Assembly (NCBI GenBank): GCA_964393335.1
Contig: CAYMTN010000040.1
Location: forward strand, 1 to 30,869
DNA length: 30,869 nt
Reading direction: 5' to 3'
Source of the DNA: CAYMTN01 sp964393335
GTDB lineage: Bacteria; Chloroflexota; Anaerolineae; Aggregatilineales; Aggregatilineaceae
The translations under genes were made by a program, and so were the position numbers. How positions within the stretch are numbered: position 1 is the first letter of the stretch; each line of letters opens with the position of its first letter. Below the pieces are notes generated by a model. It saw only the letters and a list, made by a program, of their open reading frames with translations. It ran no database searches and was not told where the DNA came from. Shown here piece by piece: positions 9,704-18,064 of the stretch.

Positions 9704-10113
9704 TGGCGATACCCACACATTTTCCACTCACCATCGATTTTGCGGGCGAGATACGTCGTGCCTTCCATGCTGCGCTCGCGCTGTTCGCCGTTGTAGTTCA
9801 GCGCCAGCGTGCCCTGGCAAGTGACCAGGCTCGCGCTGCCATCCGTGCCTGATTTCTGGCACGACAGGCCCTTGAACGAACCGCTGACGCCTGTGAAGGC
9901 GTCAAAGTCTACGGCGGCCTGTTCTTCCCAGTCCGGGCAAACGATGGCGAAGACCCTGGTTTCGTCGCCGGACAGCAACGCCCTAAGGTACGTCTCTACC
10001 GCGTCCGCCGGGCCGGTGGAGTGGGCGCACGCGCTCAGCAGCACGCCCATTAACAATGTTACCAAGGTCAGCCGCCTCGCTCCAACGGCGGAGCGGTCAG
10101 TCAGATGTCGCAT
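9700..10113 (-). CDS. NTF2-like (DUF4878-type) lipoprotein
   Basis: This is a predicted lipoprotein of 137 aa. The ATG at 10113 is followed by a basic, hydrophobic signal ending in the lipobox 'LLSAC', with Cys29 as the lipidated residue. The earlier in-frame start at 10155 would overlap the preceding gene and give an over-long leader. The mature part starts 'ADAVETYLRALLSGDE' and ends '...ARKIDGEWKMCGY', the pattern of small NTF2-like/DUF4878 domains that form a cone-shaped pocket. Three further Cys residues could form disulfides outside the membrane. No catalytic residue can be assigned. It lies 17 bp after the SGNH-like gene and overlaps the next gene by 4 bp. Confidence 0.8.
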   Translation of the reverse strand: MRHLTDRSAVGARRLTLVTLLMGVLLSACAHSTGPADAVETYLRALLSGDETRVFAIVCPDWEEQAAVDFDAFTGVSGSFKGLSCQKSGTDGSASLVTCQGTLALNYNGEQRERSMEGTTYLARKIDGEWKMCGYRQ

Positions 10114-10130
10114 GATGGTTTTGCCAGCTT

Positions 10131-11222
10131 TCACGGCGCGGTGACGCCGCGCCATACGGCGTCGATGGCTTGCAGCGCCGTCAGGTTGCGGACCGGCCAG
10201 CCGTCTCGCAGGCGGTCCGGATTGTTGTAGAAACTACGCGCCCACAGCAGGTGAAACCCGTCGCTCCAGGCCGGATCGAAGCCGTGACGGGGCAGCGACT
10301 GCGCGGCCAACCAGAAGTTCCACAGCGGCACGTCATACCGGTCGGCAACGCGCGCGATGGCGGCGTTGATGCTGTAGTCGCCTTCCAGGTTGTCGGCCTT
10401 CGTGCCCAGGATCGGCACGACGCCGCGCTCGATCCACCATTCGACGACCTGGCTGAGATAGTCTTCGTAGAGGCTGACGGGCTGTTTGCCGGTACGGTTC
10501 CAGGTTTCCATGCTGAGGATGACGATGCTGGGGTTGTGCAGCCGGTCCTCACAGGCGAGCGGCGTTTCGCCGCTTTCGCAGATGGCCGGATCGGCCCACA
10601 GCGGCGAGAGCGCCGACGCGACGGTATATCCGGCCTCGACGGCGGCACTATCCCGCGCGAACGACTCGGCGAAGTTGTCGATGGTAGCCTGGAGCGCTGT
10701 GTAGGGTCCCAGGTCGTACTGCATGGGTTCGTCAAAGTGCGAGAGGAAATACGCTTCGACGTTCTGACAGTCGCCTACCTTCGAGAACGCGTGCGGGTCG
10801 TTGCCGAGCGCCAGCCCGCGTGCGTAAATTTCGCGCGCCGTCTCGCTGACGGTCGGGATCACGGGCAGAGTCTGCCACGCTTCAGGCGTACAGGCGTGGG
10901 CCTGGGTGCTGTGAACGTACCCGGTACGATAGGTGACCGGGTCTTCGACCAGCAGCCATTGATCGACGCCTGCTTCACGGTCGCCGGTTTCCATGCCGCG
11001 TACGAACAGCAGCGTGTTGGGCGCATACGTGAACAGGTTGTCGCACGTGTGCCAGTACGGGCAGGATCGCACGCTCACCTCAAGGTTGGTGCACCAGTAG
11101 GTCACCTCGTCGTCCTGGGCGAAAGCGGGGGATGCGGTAGGGCCGGGCAGGCTGGCTGCGAATCCGGCGGCCAGCGCGATCACGATCATAAACAGGGCCA
11201 GGTGCTTCGATGTCAGGTGCAT
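10131..11222 (-). CDS. Exported SGNH/GDSL-hydrolase-like protein with Cys in place of the nucleophilic Ser
   Basis: This protein of 363 aa has an N-terminal signal peptide ending near 'SPAFAQ'. A Cys-containing region resembling a bacterial SH3-like module (about 40-115) comes first. The C-terminal part resembles the SGNH hydrolase fold: block I 'SKVGDCQ' (Cys152), a strand 'PSIVILSMETWN', 'GVVPILGTKADN', and block V 'SDGFHL' (Asp321, His324). In the SGNH family block I is GDS and the Ser attacks an ester. Here the codon is TGT, giving GDC, so the protein may be non-catalytic or use a Cys nucleophile. 'GAGGG' lies 5 nt before the ATG. The gene follows the ACT-domain gene by 23 bp in one operon. 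The SGNH assignment is by pattern, moderately sure. Confidence 0.75.
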   Translation of the reverse strand: MHLTSKHLALFMIVIALAAGFAASLPGPTASPAFAQDDEVTYWCTNLEVSVRSCPYWHTCDNLFTYAPNTLLFVRGMETGDREAGVDQWLLVEDPVTYRTGYVHSTQAHACTPEAWQTLPVIPTVSETAREIYARGLALGNDPHAFSKVGDCQNVEAYFLSHFDEPMQYDLGPYTALQATIDNFAESFARDSAAVEAGYTVASALSPLWADPAICESGETPLACEDRLHNPSIVILSMETWNRTGKQPVSLYEDYLSQVVEWWIERGVVPILGTKADNLEGDYSINAAIARVADRYDVPLWNFWLAAQSLPRHGFDPAWSDGFHLLWARSFYNNPDRLRDGWPVRNLTALQAIDAVWRGVTAP

Positions 11223-11245
11223 AACTTCCCTCTTGTGCGGTAGTG

Positions 11246-11668
11246 TCAGCCGGTTTGAGCGGCGTGCAGGGCATCCCAGGCGGCCTGGAACTGCGCGGCG
11301 GGCACCAGAATATGATCGCGCTCAAAGGCGCTCAGCGCCAGGATTGAGACGCCGGCATCCGCCAGAATTCGGCTAACCAGCGCCATGAACCCGATCAGGT
11401 CCAGGTCAAGCGGCAGATCAAACGTGATCAGCCGGTACTCGCCTGCTGCGCGGTGGTCCGGCAGGCGGTCTGAGAACATCGCCCATTCGACCTGCGGCAA
11501 CAGCAGAGTCACTTCGTCCTTGTCAGCGATCAACGCGCTGAACGGCGTCCCGATCTCAGCCAGCACGCCCGCGCCAGCCGTGATGGCGCGCGGGGGCAGG
11601 TGGATCAGCCGGTAGAGCGTGCCATCCGTGTAGAGGGTGGCTCGTGCAAAGGCTTCAGCAGCATTCAT
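11246..11668 (-). CDS. ACT-domain protein
   Basis: This is a small cytosolic protein of 140 aa. Its C-terminal half has an ACT-type pattern ('DLIGFMALVSRILADAGVSILALSAFERDHILVP'-like strand-helix-strand), and the N-terminal half probably forms a second, ACT-like lobe. It fits the uncharacterised COG3602/COG3603-like ACT proteins. ACT domains usually bind amino acids or other small ligands; the ligand here is unknown. I choose the ATG at 11668, which has GGGG five bases upstream, over the GTG at 11674. It lies 13 bp after the DUF1015 gene, so the two are likely co-translated. Confidence 0.8.
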   Translation of the reverse strand: MNAAEAFARATLYTDGTLYRLIHLPPRAITAGAGVLAEIGTPFSALIADKDEVTLLLPQVEWAMFSDRLPDHRAAGEYRLITFDLPLDLDLIGFMALVSRILADAGVSILALSAFERDHILVPAAQFQAAWDALHAAQTG

Positions 11669-11681
11669 GGACACCCCGCTT

Positions 11682-13025
11682 TCACAGGCGCTCGTCAGGC
11701 CCGACCGGCAGCATCGACAGGCCGGAGATCATCTTAGGGTAAAAATCGGTGCTTTTCTGCGGCATTTTTTCGCCGTGACCGGCCACCGCTTTGATCTGGT
11801 CCATACGCGTCGGGCTGACGAAAAACACAAAATTACCTCTGCCCTGATCCACGTTGCTTACCGCGGGCTGCGGATCGCGGTGGTAGCGGATCATGGTTTT
11901 GTCTTCGATGCCGTGCGCGGGCACCTGCGCGATCTGGTCCAGCAGCATTTTGTGCAGCACGCTGACCGCCAATGATTTCCATTCCGGCGATTGATCGCCC
12001 GCGATCAGGCGGTAGACGAGATCGTCGTCCTTGAGCGTCAACACGGAAAAACCGGTGCCCGGCCCGCCGTAAAAGCCAAACGCGTGCCCGGTGGGGTGCG
12101 CGTTGACCCGGCTCAAGCAGTCCTCCAGGTCCGGCACCCGATCGACGGCGAAATGCGTCCGGGCGCGTTCCAGGATCGCCGCCGGGGTAGTCGCCGTGAA
12201 ATTACAGATTTCGCGGTGAGTGGGCAGCACGACCAATCCCGGATCACCCATGCTGACCAGCGTGGCCTGCACGAAGTTGAACCCGGCGTTGGCGGGCGCG
12301 TCCGGGTAGGCTGCGCGCTGCATGTCGCGGTAGGTCAGCCCGGTGCCGTAGCGGTGGTGCCCATCGGCAATGATCAGGCTGCGTTTGGGGACCATTTCCG
12401 CCTGGATCGCATCCAGGACAGCCGGATCGGTGATGCGCCAGACGCGCTGGCGCACGTCGTGTTCCCAGATCTCGACCACGTCCAGATCGGGCGCACGGTT
12501 TCCGACGGCCTGCCGGATCAGGGCATTAACCCTGTTCTCGGCGTCGGGATACAGGATGAAAATCTGTTCGGTGTTGGCCTGTATGGTCTTCAGCAGGCGC
12601 AGCCGGTCTTCTTGCGGTCCGGCGTGCGTGCGCTCGTGGGGCAGGATGATGCCCTCGTCAAAATCGACCAGCTCGACGGCGGCGATCATGCCCAGGCGCG
12701 TGTGGGTCTGGCCGCCGGTGGCGAAGGTCTGCTCATACGCATACACGGCGGGGCGATCCTCGCGGATCAGGATGCCCTGCGCGCGCCACTGCTCGAACGT
12801 ATCCCTGGCGCGGGTGTAGACGTTCGGCCCGTCTGGATTGGCGGGTTGGTCGGCGGGTTGGGTTTTGCCCTGAATAATACGTACCACGTTATAGGGGCTG
12901 AGATCGTAATAGGCTTGCTGAAGGGCGTCGTCGATGCGGTCATAGGGCTGGCTGACGACGACCTCCAATTTCTCAAAGCGGTCCGGATCATAGCGGATGC
13001 CGCGAAAAGGTTTCACAACGGCCAT
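11682..13025 (-). CDS. DUF1015 family protein
   Basis: This cytosolic protein of 447 aa is close to the usual family length. It opens with 'VKPFRGIRYDP', the typical family start. The hallmark 'LIIADGHHRYGTGLTYRD' is followed further on by 'LPTHREI'. DUF1015 proteins (COG4198) are widespread and poorly characterised; I assign no reaction. A strong AGGAGG lies about 9 nt before the ATG, and an extended -10 promoter is visible upstream. It heads a tight minus-strand gene row: ACT protein, SGNH-like protein, lipoprotein, small protein. Confidence 0.93.
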   Translation of the reverse strand: MAVVKPFRGIRYDPDRFEKLEVVVSQPYDRIDDALQQAYYDLSPYNVVRIIQGKTQPADQPANPDGPNVYTRARDTFEQWRAQGILIREDRPAVYAYEQTFATGGQTHTRLGMIAAVELVDFDEGIILPHERTHAGPQEDRLRLLKTIQANTEQIFILYPDAENRVNALIRQAVGNRAPDLDVVEIWEHDVRQRVWRITDPAVLDAIQAEMVPKRSLIIADGHHRYGTGLTYRDMQRAAYPDAPANAGFNFVQATLVSMGDPGLVVLPTHREICNFTATTPAAILERARTHFAVDRVPDLEDCLSRVNAHPTGHAFGFYGGPGTGFSVLTLKDDDLVYRLIAGDQSPEWKSLAVSVLHKMLLDQIAQVPAHGIEDKTMIRYHRDPQPAVSNVDQGRGNFVFFVSPTRMDQIKAVAGHGEKMPQKSTDFYPKMISGLSMLPVGPDERL

Positions 13026-13062
13026 AGCGTATTGTTACCTCCTGGGTGATGGTGACCAGCGG

Positions 13063-13071
13063 ATTGTACCA
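13063..13071 (-). promoter_or_regulatory. Predicted extended -10 promoter of the DUF1015 operon
   Basis: On the minus strand the sequence reads TGGTACAAT, an extended -10 element (TGn plus TACAAT). I see no good -35 box 17 bp upstream, which is common for extended -10 promoters. The predicted leader of about 30 nt ends in AGGAGG before the ATG at 13025. Confidence 0.5.
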
Positions 13072-13346
13072 ACGTCTGCGGGATGAGGCGAGGATGTAGG
13101 CGCACGGCGAGCGCGATAGCCCTAGCGCTTCATTGTTCAATCCGGCAATGTGGTATACAGTATGGGGCAGGGGGGCCGCGCGGCCATAAAACAGTCTTGG
13201 CTCTTTTCTGAATGGCGGTCTTATCAAATGTGTACTATGATGTGTATTTGGTTCAACTATACGGGTAGTCCCAGTAGCTTAAAACAGGGGTTTCCGACGT
13301 AGTGTTTCGGTGAGACGTCGTGTCACCATTTAAAGGAGGCATAATC
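13072..13346. other. Intergenic region upstream of the LysM-glycosidase gene
   Basis: No gene is seen here. On the + strand a possible promoter is TTGTTC (13133-13138), 15 bp, then TGGTATACA with TATACA at 13154-13159. The spacing is short but the -10 is extended. Just downstream lies a perfect 12-bp palindrome GGCCGCGCGGCC (13174-13185) that could be an operator or a leader hairpin. The rest, to 13330, is AT-richer than the genes and without a recognised motif. The region ends with AAAGGAGG ahead of the ATG at 13347. Confidence 0.4.
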
Positions 13347-14990
13347 ATGCTGCATCTGCGACGTTTTGTAGTGGTGGCCGTGGTCCTAGCCGCGCTGTTG
13401 GCAGTGCCGATGGCGGCCTGGGCGCAGGGAGGGCAGACCACCCACACGGTGCAGGCGGGCGAAAACCTGTACCGGATCGCGCTGACGTACGGCACGACCG
13501 TAGACGCGATTGCCCAGGCGAATAATATCACGAATCCGAGTTTGATCCTGGTGGGGCAGGTGCTGGTCATTCCGAACGCCGTTGTACCGGCACCAACGCC
13601 TACGCCCGCGCCGACAGGGACGGTTACCCCGGCCACGCCCGCGCCGACCCAGACTCCCGCACCGGTAGGTGAGATCGTTCACGTGGTGCAACCGGGCGAG
13701 AACCTGTTCCGCATCTCGCTGCACTACAACCTGCTGGCGAGTGTGGTCGCTGCTTACAACGGGATCACCAATCCAAACCTGATCTATGTCGGGCAGAAGA
13801 TTCGCATCCCAACCGGCGCGATGGCCGTTGAGCCGGTGCCTCCGCCTGCGGCAACCGAGGAACCGGAAGTCAGCGCGCATACCGAGGAAACGGCAGAACC
13901 GGCGGCAGTCGCGGCGGCAGAGACGGAGGTGGCGGTAGAAGGCGCACCCGTGAACATGGCGTCGAACGTCGGGTTTGCGTATGGCGTGCAGGTGCATCTG
14001 CCAAACCAGAACATGCCCGCCGTGATCGCATCGGTTGAAGACCTGGGTATGACCTGGGTCAAGCAGCAGATCGAATGGTCACTGTATGAACCGACTGCCG
14101 GGGCGGTGAACTGGGCACCGATTGACGAAATGGTCGATATTATGGACGGCGCGGGGCTGAATATCCTGCTGACCGTGACGTCTGCGCCGAGTTGGGCACG
14201 TGATTCGGACCAGGAAAAAGGCCCACCGTCGGACTACAAGACCTACGCGAACTTTGTCGGCCAGCTTGCGGCGCGTTACAAGGGCCGCGTGGATGCGTAT
14301 GAAATCTGGAACGAGCAGAACCTGCGCCGCGAGTGGAATACCCCCAAGGGCATCAGCGCGGCAAGTTACGTCGAGCTGCTGCGGCTGGGGTTCACGGCGA
14401 TCAAAGAGGTCGATCCCGCTGCCATCGTAGTGACGGGCGGGCTGGCCCCGACCGGCTTTAACGACGGCGTCAACGCGATCGACGACCGCGTCTACCTGCG
14501 GCAGATGTACGCGGCAGGCGTGGCCGAATACTCTGACGCGATTGGCGCGCACCCGAACGGGTGGGCGAATCCGCCAGACAGCACGTGCTGCCGGAACAAC
14601 CGCCCGGCAGTGCCCGGTTGGGACGATCATCCGAGCTTTTTCTTCAAACAAACGCTGTCCGATTACCGCGAGATCATGGTGCAGAACGGCGACAGCGGCA
14701 CGTATATCTGGCCGACCGAATTCGGCTGGGGATCGAACGATGGGCTGAACGTCCAACCACCGCCGGAATTCGCATTTGTGGCCTATACCAGTCTGGACGA
14801 GCAGGCGTCGTACACAACGCGTGCGTTCCAGCTTGGCCGCGAATGGGGCTATGTCGGGCCGATGATCCTGTGGAACCTCAATTTCTGCCCGGTGGTCGGC
14901 GTGACCGGCGAGCAGTGTTTGTGGAGCCTGGAGGACCCGGCGGGCAACCCGCGCCCGGCTTACCTGGCCGTGCGTGACATGGTGAAGTAA
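13347..14990 (+). CDS. Secreted LysM-LysM-glycoside hydrolase (clan GH-A TIM barrel)
   Basis: This is a 547-aa exported protein. The ATG at 13347 has AAAGGAGG seven bases upstream; the GTG at 13320 lies before that site and is not used. Residues 1-27 are a signal peptide (cleaved after 'AAWAQ' or nearby). Two LysM domains (about 33-76 and 111-155, each 'H.VQ.GENL.RI...Y') should bind peptidoglycan or another GlcNAc polymer. A Pro/Thr spacer and a Glu/Ala-rich linker lead to a TIM-barrel glycosidase (about 205-547). It has the likely acid/base in 'YEIWNEQN' (Glu323) and the nucleophile in 'WPTEFGWGS' (Glu458), both expected for clan GH-A (GH5/GH39-like). The exact family and substrate cannot be told from sequence alone. 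It is followed by a clear terminator and stands as a single-gene unit. Confidence 0.92.
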   Translation: MLHLRRFVVVAVVLAALLAVPMAAWAQGGQTTHTVQAGENLYRIALTYGTTVDAIAQANNITNPSLILVGQVLVIPNAVVPAPTPTPAPTGTVTPATPAPTQTPAPVGEIVHVVQPGENLFRISLHYNLLASVVAAYNGITNPNLIYVGQKIRIPTGAMAVEPVPPPAATEEPEVSAHTEETAEPAAVAAAETEVAVEGAPVNMASNVGFAYGVQVHLPNQNMPAVIASVEDLGMTWVKQQIEWSLYEPTAGAVNWAPIDEMVDIMDGAGLNILLTVTSAPSWARDSDQEKGPPSDYKTYANFVGQLAARYKGRVDAYEIWNEQNLRREWNTPKGISAASYVELLRLGFTAIKEVDPAAIVVTGGLAPTGFNDGVNAIDDRVYLRQMYAAGVAEYSDAIGAHPNGWANPPDSTCCRNNRPAVPGWDDHPSFFFKQTLSDYREIMVQNGDSGTYIWPTEFGWGSNDGLNVQPPPEFAFVAYTSLDEQASYTTRAFQLGREWGYVGPMILWNLNFCPVVGVTGEQCLWSLEDPAGNPRPAYLAVRDMVK

Positions 14991-15012
14991 CCACCCCTGC
15001 GCGAGCTTTCGC

Positions 15013-15046
15013 AACCGCTCGATCACTCCTGGTCGGGCGGTTTTTT
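15013..15046 (+). terminator. Rho-independent terminator of the LysM-glycosidase gene
   Basis: A 10-bp stem (15013-15022 with 15033-15042, one T-G wobble) has a 10-nt loop and a run of six T (15041-15046). It starts 22 bp after the TAA at 14990 and separates this gene from the converging DUF5060/glycosidase-like gene. Confidence 0.88.
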
Positions 15047-15150
15047 GTCGTGTGGCCGGGGCACCGCCAGCGGACGCGCAGCACGATCCGGTCGTCGTGT
15101 GTCAGGTAGGCGACGGATGGGGCGTGAGAACGGGCATTCGCGCAGGGTGG

Positions 15151-17961
15151 TCAGTTCTCGTCGATGAGGGTGGCCAGCAGGTTCGGCGTCGGCGTGCGGG
15201 TGGGCCGGGGTGTTCTACTGGGCGTATTGGTCGCGCTGGGCGTATTGGTCGCGCTGGACGTGTAGGTCTGCGTCGGGGTGCGCGTTGGACGCGGCGTGCG
15301 AGTCCTGGTCGGCGTCGGCGTTTTGCTGGGGGTGTCGGTTGGCGTTGCCGTATCGGTCGGCGTATCAGTCGGCGTCAGCGTGTTGGTTGGCGTCAGCGTG
15401 TTGGTTGGCGTCTTGGTAGCGGTATCGGTCGGCGTGGCCGTATCCGTCGCCGTCGGCGTATCGCTGGGCGTCGGGGTCTTGGACGGCGTGTTGGTCGGCG
15501 TCTTGGTGGCAGTTGCCGTATTGGTCGGGGTCAGCGTCGGCGTTTCGCTTGGCGTGGCGGTTTCGCTGGGCGTGATGGTATGAGTCGGCGTGGCGGTTTC
15601 CGTCGCGGTAGGTGTCAGGCTGACTTGCGGCGTGCGCGTCGCGAACTCGGTGGATTCGGGCGTCAGGTTGGTTTCCGGCCCGGCGATGCGGAAGGCGCGG
15701 ACGGCAAGCTGTGAAGTGATCGGCAGCAGATTGATGCGCAGCAGGCCGCCGGACCCGTCCGTCAGGGTGATGTTTTCCTCGCCGATGACGGTGCCGGTCA
15801 CCGTGTCCCAGAACGTCACGCGGTAAACGCCGGTGGGCATATCGGTGACGCGTAGCACGAAATTGAGCGGTTCAAGCTTGGTGTCCCTGGCGACGAGGTC
15901 CCAGGTGTAGTTGCGGTGATGCACCCAGGCGACAACCGTGCCCAGGTTACGGTCGGCCAGCGCCAGCGCTCGCACCGGGGTGCGGTACTGTGCTACTTCG
16001 ATATAGCCCAGTTGCAGCCAGTCCGCGCCGAGGTTATCCAGCACGACGGTGTGCTCACCGGCGCTCAGCGGCACGGTGACCAGGATATTTTTGCTTTCCG
16101 GGCTGAAGTCCACGCGGGCTATCTCCGTGCCGTCGATGTTGATAGTCAGTACGGCGGCGGCGGTCGATGAGACGCTCAGCACGGCGATGCGCAGCTCGGT
16201 GTCAACCGGCGGCGTGATGATAAAGGTCTGCGGGCGGCTGCGCTCGGCGTTGAACTCCCCGTAGAGATAACTGGATAGCTGCGTCGTCGGGGGGACTGCG
16301 CCGTCGGCGGTGAGCCGGTAGATCGTGTCGGGCGGCGATTCGCCCGGAAAATCGCGGTTGAAGTCGTCAACACGCAGCACGCCGTACACGTGCGGGTTAG
16401 CCGCCACCAGCCCAACCTGAATCGGCTGCAAGTCGCTCGAATTCCAGGGAATGTCGCGTGCAAACGAGGCCAGCGGGTCAAAGATGTTGTACAGGTTTTC
16501 GCGGTCGATGTAGGTATCCCACCACCAGGGCATCGCGCTGCCTGCCGCGCCGGAGAGCGCCGACGCCCAGATCGTATTACGGACGTGCACGCCGGTCGGA
16601 TCGTCTTCGGTTGGCTCGTACCAGGGATTCAGCGAAAACTCGGTCATCAGCACCGGACGGTCCGTCTGGGCAAAGGCTTCGCTGAGGACGTTCAACGTGC
16701 CGGTGACCTGATCAATCGCCTCGTCAACCGGGCGCTGCTGGTAAAACCGAGTCTGGACGAAATCGAGCGCCGGCAGGTCCCACAGATCGTCGTTGGTCTG
16801 GCGCGCGCCTGCCGTGATCAGGTGATGGTAGGCGTCTGCGTCACGCACATAACCGATCAGGTCTTGCAGCCAGGGTTTTGCCCGGACCGGCGTGTAACCA
16901 AGCATCCCGTCGATGTTATCGACGATTTCCCAGGCGAAGATATGCGGGCTGTAACCCCAGCGAGCGATGACATAACGCAGGCGCTGATGCAGCAGCGCGC
17001 GGGCGTCCGCGTCAACGAAGACGGTCGACGGGTTATTCAGCGGGCCACCGTTCGCGGCGTTGTACGGGTTGTCCTGCCAGTCCGTGTCTGTTTTGGGGCG
17101 CGGCACATTAGCCGGGACGGCGACGGGCGGCGGCGTGTAATTGGCAAAAGCCTGGTGCCAGATCAACACGACCTGCAAATAGATGCCTTTTTCTTCGGCC
17201 ATTTGCAGGATCGTATCCATGCGCCACGCTGCATCCTGCGACGCATCGTAATTACCCGCCGGGCCGGGCCAGTCCAGGCCGATGAACCAGGGCACGTCGA
17301 TGTTGATCCGCGCATAATTGGCCCCGGCCTGGCTGAGCTGGTCCAGCCAGCGTTCATAGGCGAAGATACCGCCGCCGCCTTCCCACGACCACGCCAGATT
17401 CTCGCCTACGGGGAAATAGGTGGCGGCGCTGTCGAAGGCAAAATAACGCGGGTTGCTGCCAACCTGGATGTATCCGGGGTCGTCACTTGGCTCGACTTCA
17501 AAATCACCCTGGCGCAAAATACGCGCGCCATCGTCGTCACGCGCTTCGATGGTATACGTCCAGCGCCCGACTTGATTCGGCGTAAAACGGACGCGCCACT
17601 GGGCCGGGCCATCGGGAGCCAGTTCTTCCGCGACGCAGTTGGACACGCACGTTTGCCGGTAGGGGCGCATGTAAAAGCCCGGCACGGTGATGGGTTCGCC
17701 CGCCGGGGGCCGGAACATGGCCGTCACGTCGATCTCGTCGGGGTTGTAGGGATTGTCGTACGTGCGCGGCAGCCGGAAGCCGATCTCCAACAAGTCGTAC
17801 AGGGCGACGGAGGCCGGGACTTCCGGCTCTGGGGTGGGCGTTTCTGTCGGACCCTGCGCCATGCTGGAGTGGATCATCAGAGGGACGCCAATAACGCCGG
17901 TGACCAGCAGTACAATCACCAGACTAAACGTCCAACGTGAGGAAGATCGACGCAGTGACAT
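15151..17961 (-). CDS. Exported DUF5060/TIM-barrel glycosidase-like protein with long Thr-Pro tail
   Basis: This is a 936-aa protein. The ATG at 17961 begins 'MSLRRSSSRW' and a hydrophobic signal or anchor; it sits 3 bp from the N gap, so its ribosome site is not visible. Residues about 55-155 fit DUF5060, an Ig-like domain found before glycosidase barrels ('DYNPYNPDEIDVTAMF'-like, ending 'GRWTYTIEA'). A TIM-barrel region follows ('YFPVGENLAW', 'ARINIDVPWF', 'VLMTEFSLNPW' with likely nucleophile Glu441). Where related barrels have 'WE..NE' this one has 'WEIVDN' (344-349), so the acid/base Glu appears to be Asn349. Two beta-rich modules come next, the first resembling a carbohydrate-binding module. 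The last ~150 residues are Thr/Pro/Ser repeats. It could be an active enzyme with an altered acid/base or a glycan-binding pseudoenzyme. Confidence 0.85.
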   Translation of the reverse strand: MSLRRSSSRWTFSLVIVLLVTGVIGVPLMIHSSMAQGPTETPTPEPEVPASVALYDLLEIGFRLPRTYDNPYNPDEIDVTAMFRPPAGEPITVPGFYMRPYRQTCVSNCVAEELAPDGPAQWRVRFTPNQVGRWTYTIEARDDDGARILRQGDFEVEPSDDPGYIQVGSNPRYFAFDSAATYFPVGENLAWSWEGGGGIFAYERWLDQLSQAGANYARINIDVPWFIGLDWPGPAGNYDASQDAAWRMDTILQMAEEKGIYLQVVLIWHQAFANYTPPPVAVPANVPRPKTDTDWQDNPYNAANGGPLNNPSTVFVDADARALLHQRLRYVIARWGYSPHIFAWEIVDNIDGMLGYTPVRAKPWLQDLIGYVRDADAYHHLITAGARQTNDDLWDLPALDFVQTRFYQQRPVDEAIDQVTGTLNVLSEAFAQTDRPVLMTEFSLNPWYEPTEDDPTGVHVRNTIWASALSGAAGSAMPWWWDTYIDRENLYNIFDPLASFARDIPWNSSDLQPIQVGLVAANPHVYGVLRVDDFNRDFPGESPPDTIYRLTADGAVPPTTQLSSYLYGEFNAERSRPQTFIITPPVDTELRIAVLSVSSTAAAVLTINIDGTEIARVDFSPESKNILVTVPLSAGEHTVVLDNLGADWLQLGYIEVAQYRTPVRALALADRNLGTVVAWVHHRNYTWDLVARDTKLEPLNFVLRVTDMPTGVYRVTFWDTVTGTVIGEENITLTDGSGGLLRINLLPITSQLAVRAFRIAGPETNLTPESTEFATRTPQVSLTPTATETATPTHTITPSETATPSETPTLTPTNTATATKTPTNTPSKTPTPSDTPTATDTATPTDTATKTPTNTLTPTNTLTPTDTPTDTATPTDTPSKTPTPTRTRTPRPTRTPTQTYTSSATNTPSATNTPSRTPRPTRTPTPNLLATLIDEN
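15180..15610 (-). repeat. Thr-Pro repeat-coding tract at the C-terminus of the DUF5060 protein
   Basis: On the + strand this reads as GGCGTNTTGGTNGGCGT-like units of about 12-18 bp, degenerate but clearly related to the tract in the kinase gene. On the minus strand it encodes the Thr/Pro/Ser-rich tail. It is a coding repeat without recognisable mobile-element features. Confidence 0.85.
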
Positions 17962-17964
17962 GGC

Positions 17965-18064
17965 NNNNNNNNNNNNNNNNNNNNNNNNNNNNNNNNNNNN
18001 NNNNNNNNNNNNNNNNNNNNNNNNNNNNNNNNNNNNNNNNNNNNNNNNNNNNNNNNNNNNNNNN
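17965..18064. other. Assembly gap of 100 N
   Basis: Exactly 100 N fill this interval, the conventional placeholder for a scaffold gap of unknown size. It removes the 3' end of the Nudix gene and the promoter region of the DUF5060 gene. Further small genes could be hidden here. Confidence 0.99.

Noticed and set aside
16390..17940. Plus-strand open frame of 516 codons opposite the DUF5060 gene
   Set aside because: It is antisense to a gene with signal peptide, known domains and repeats. Its translation has shadow-type composition and no motif.
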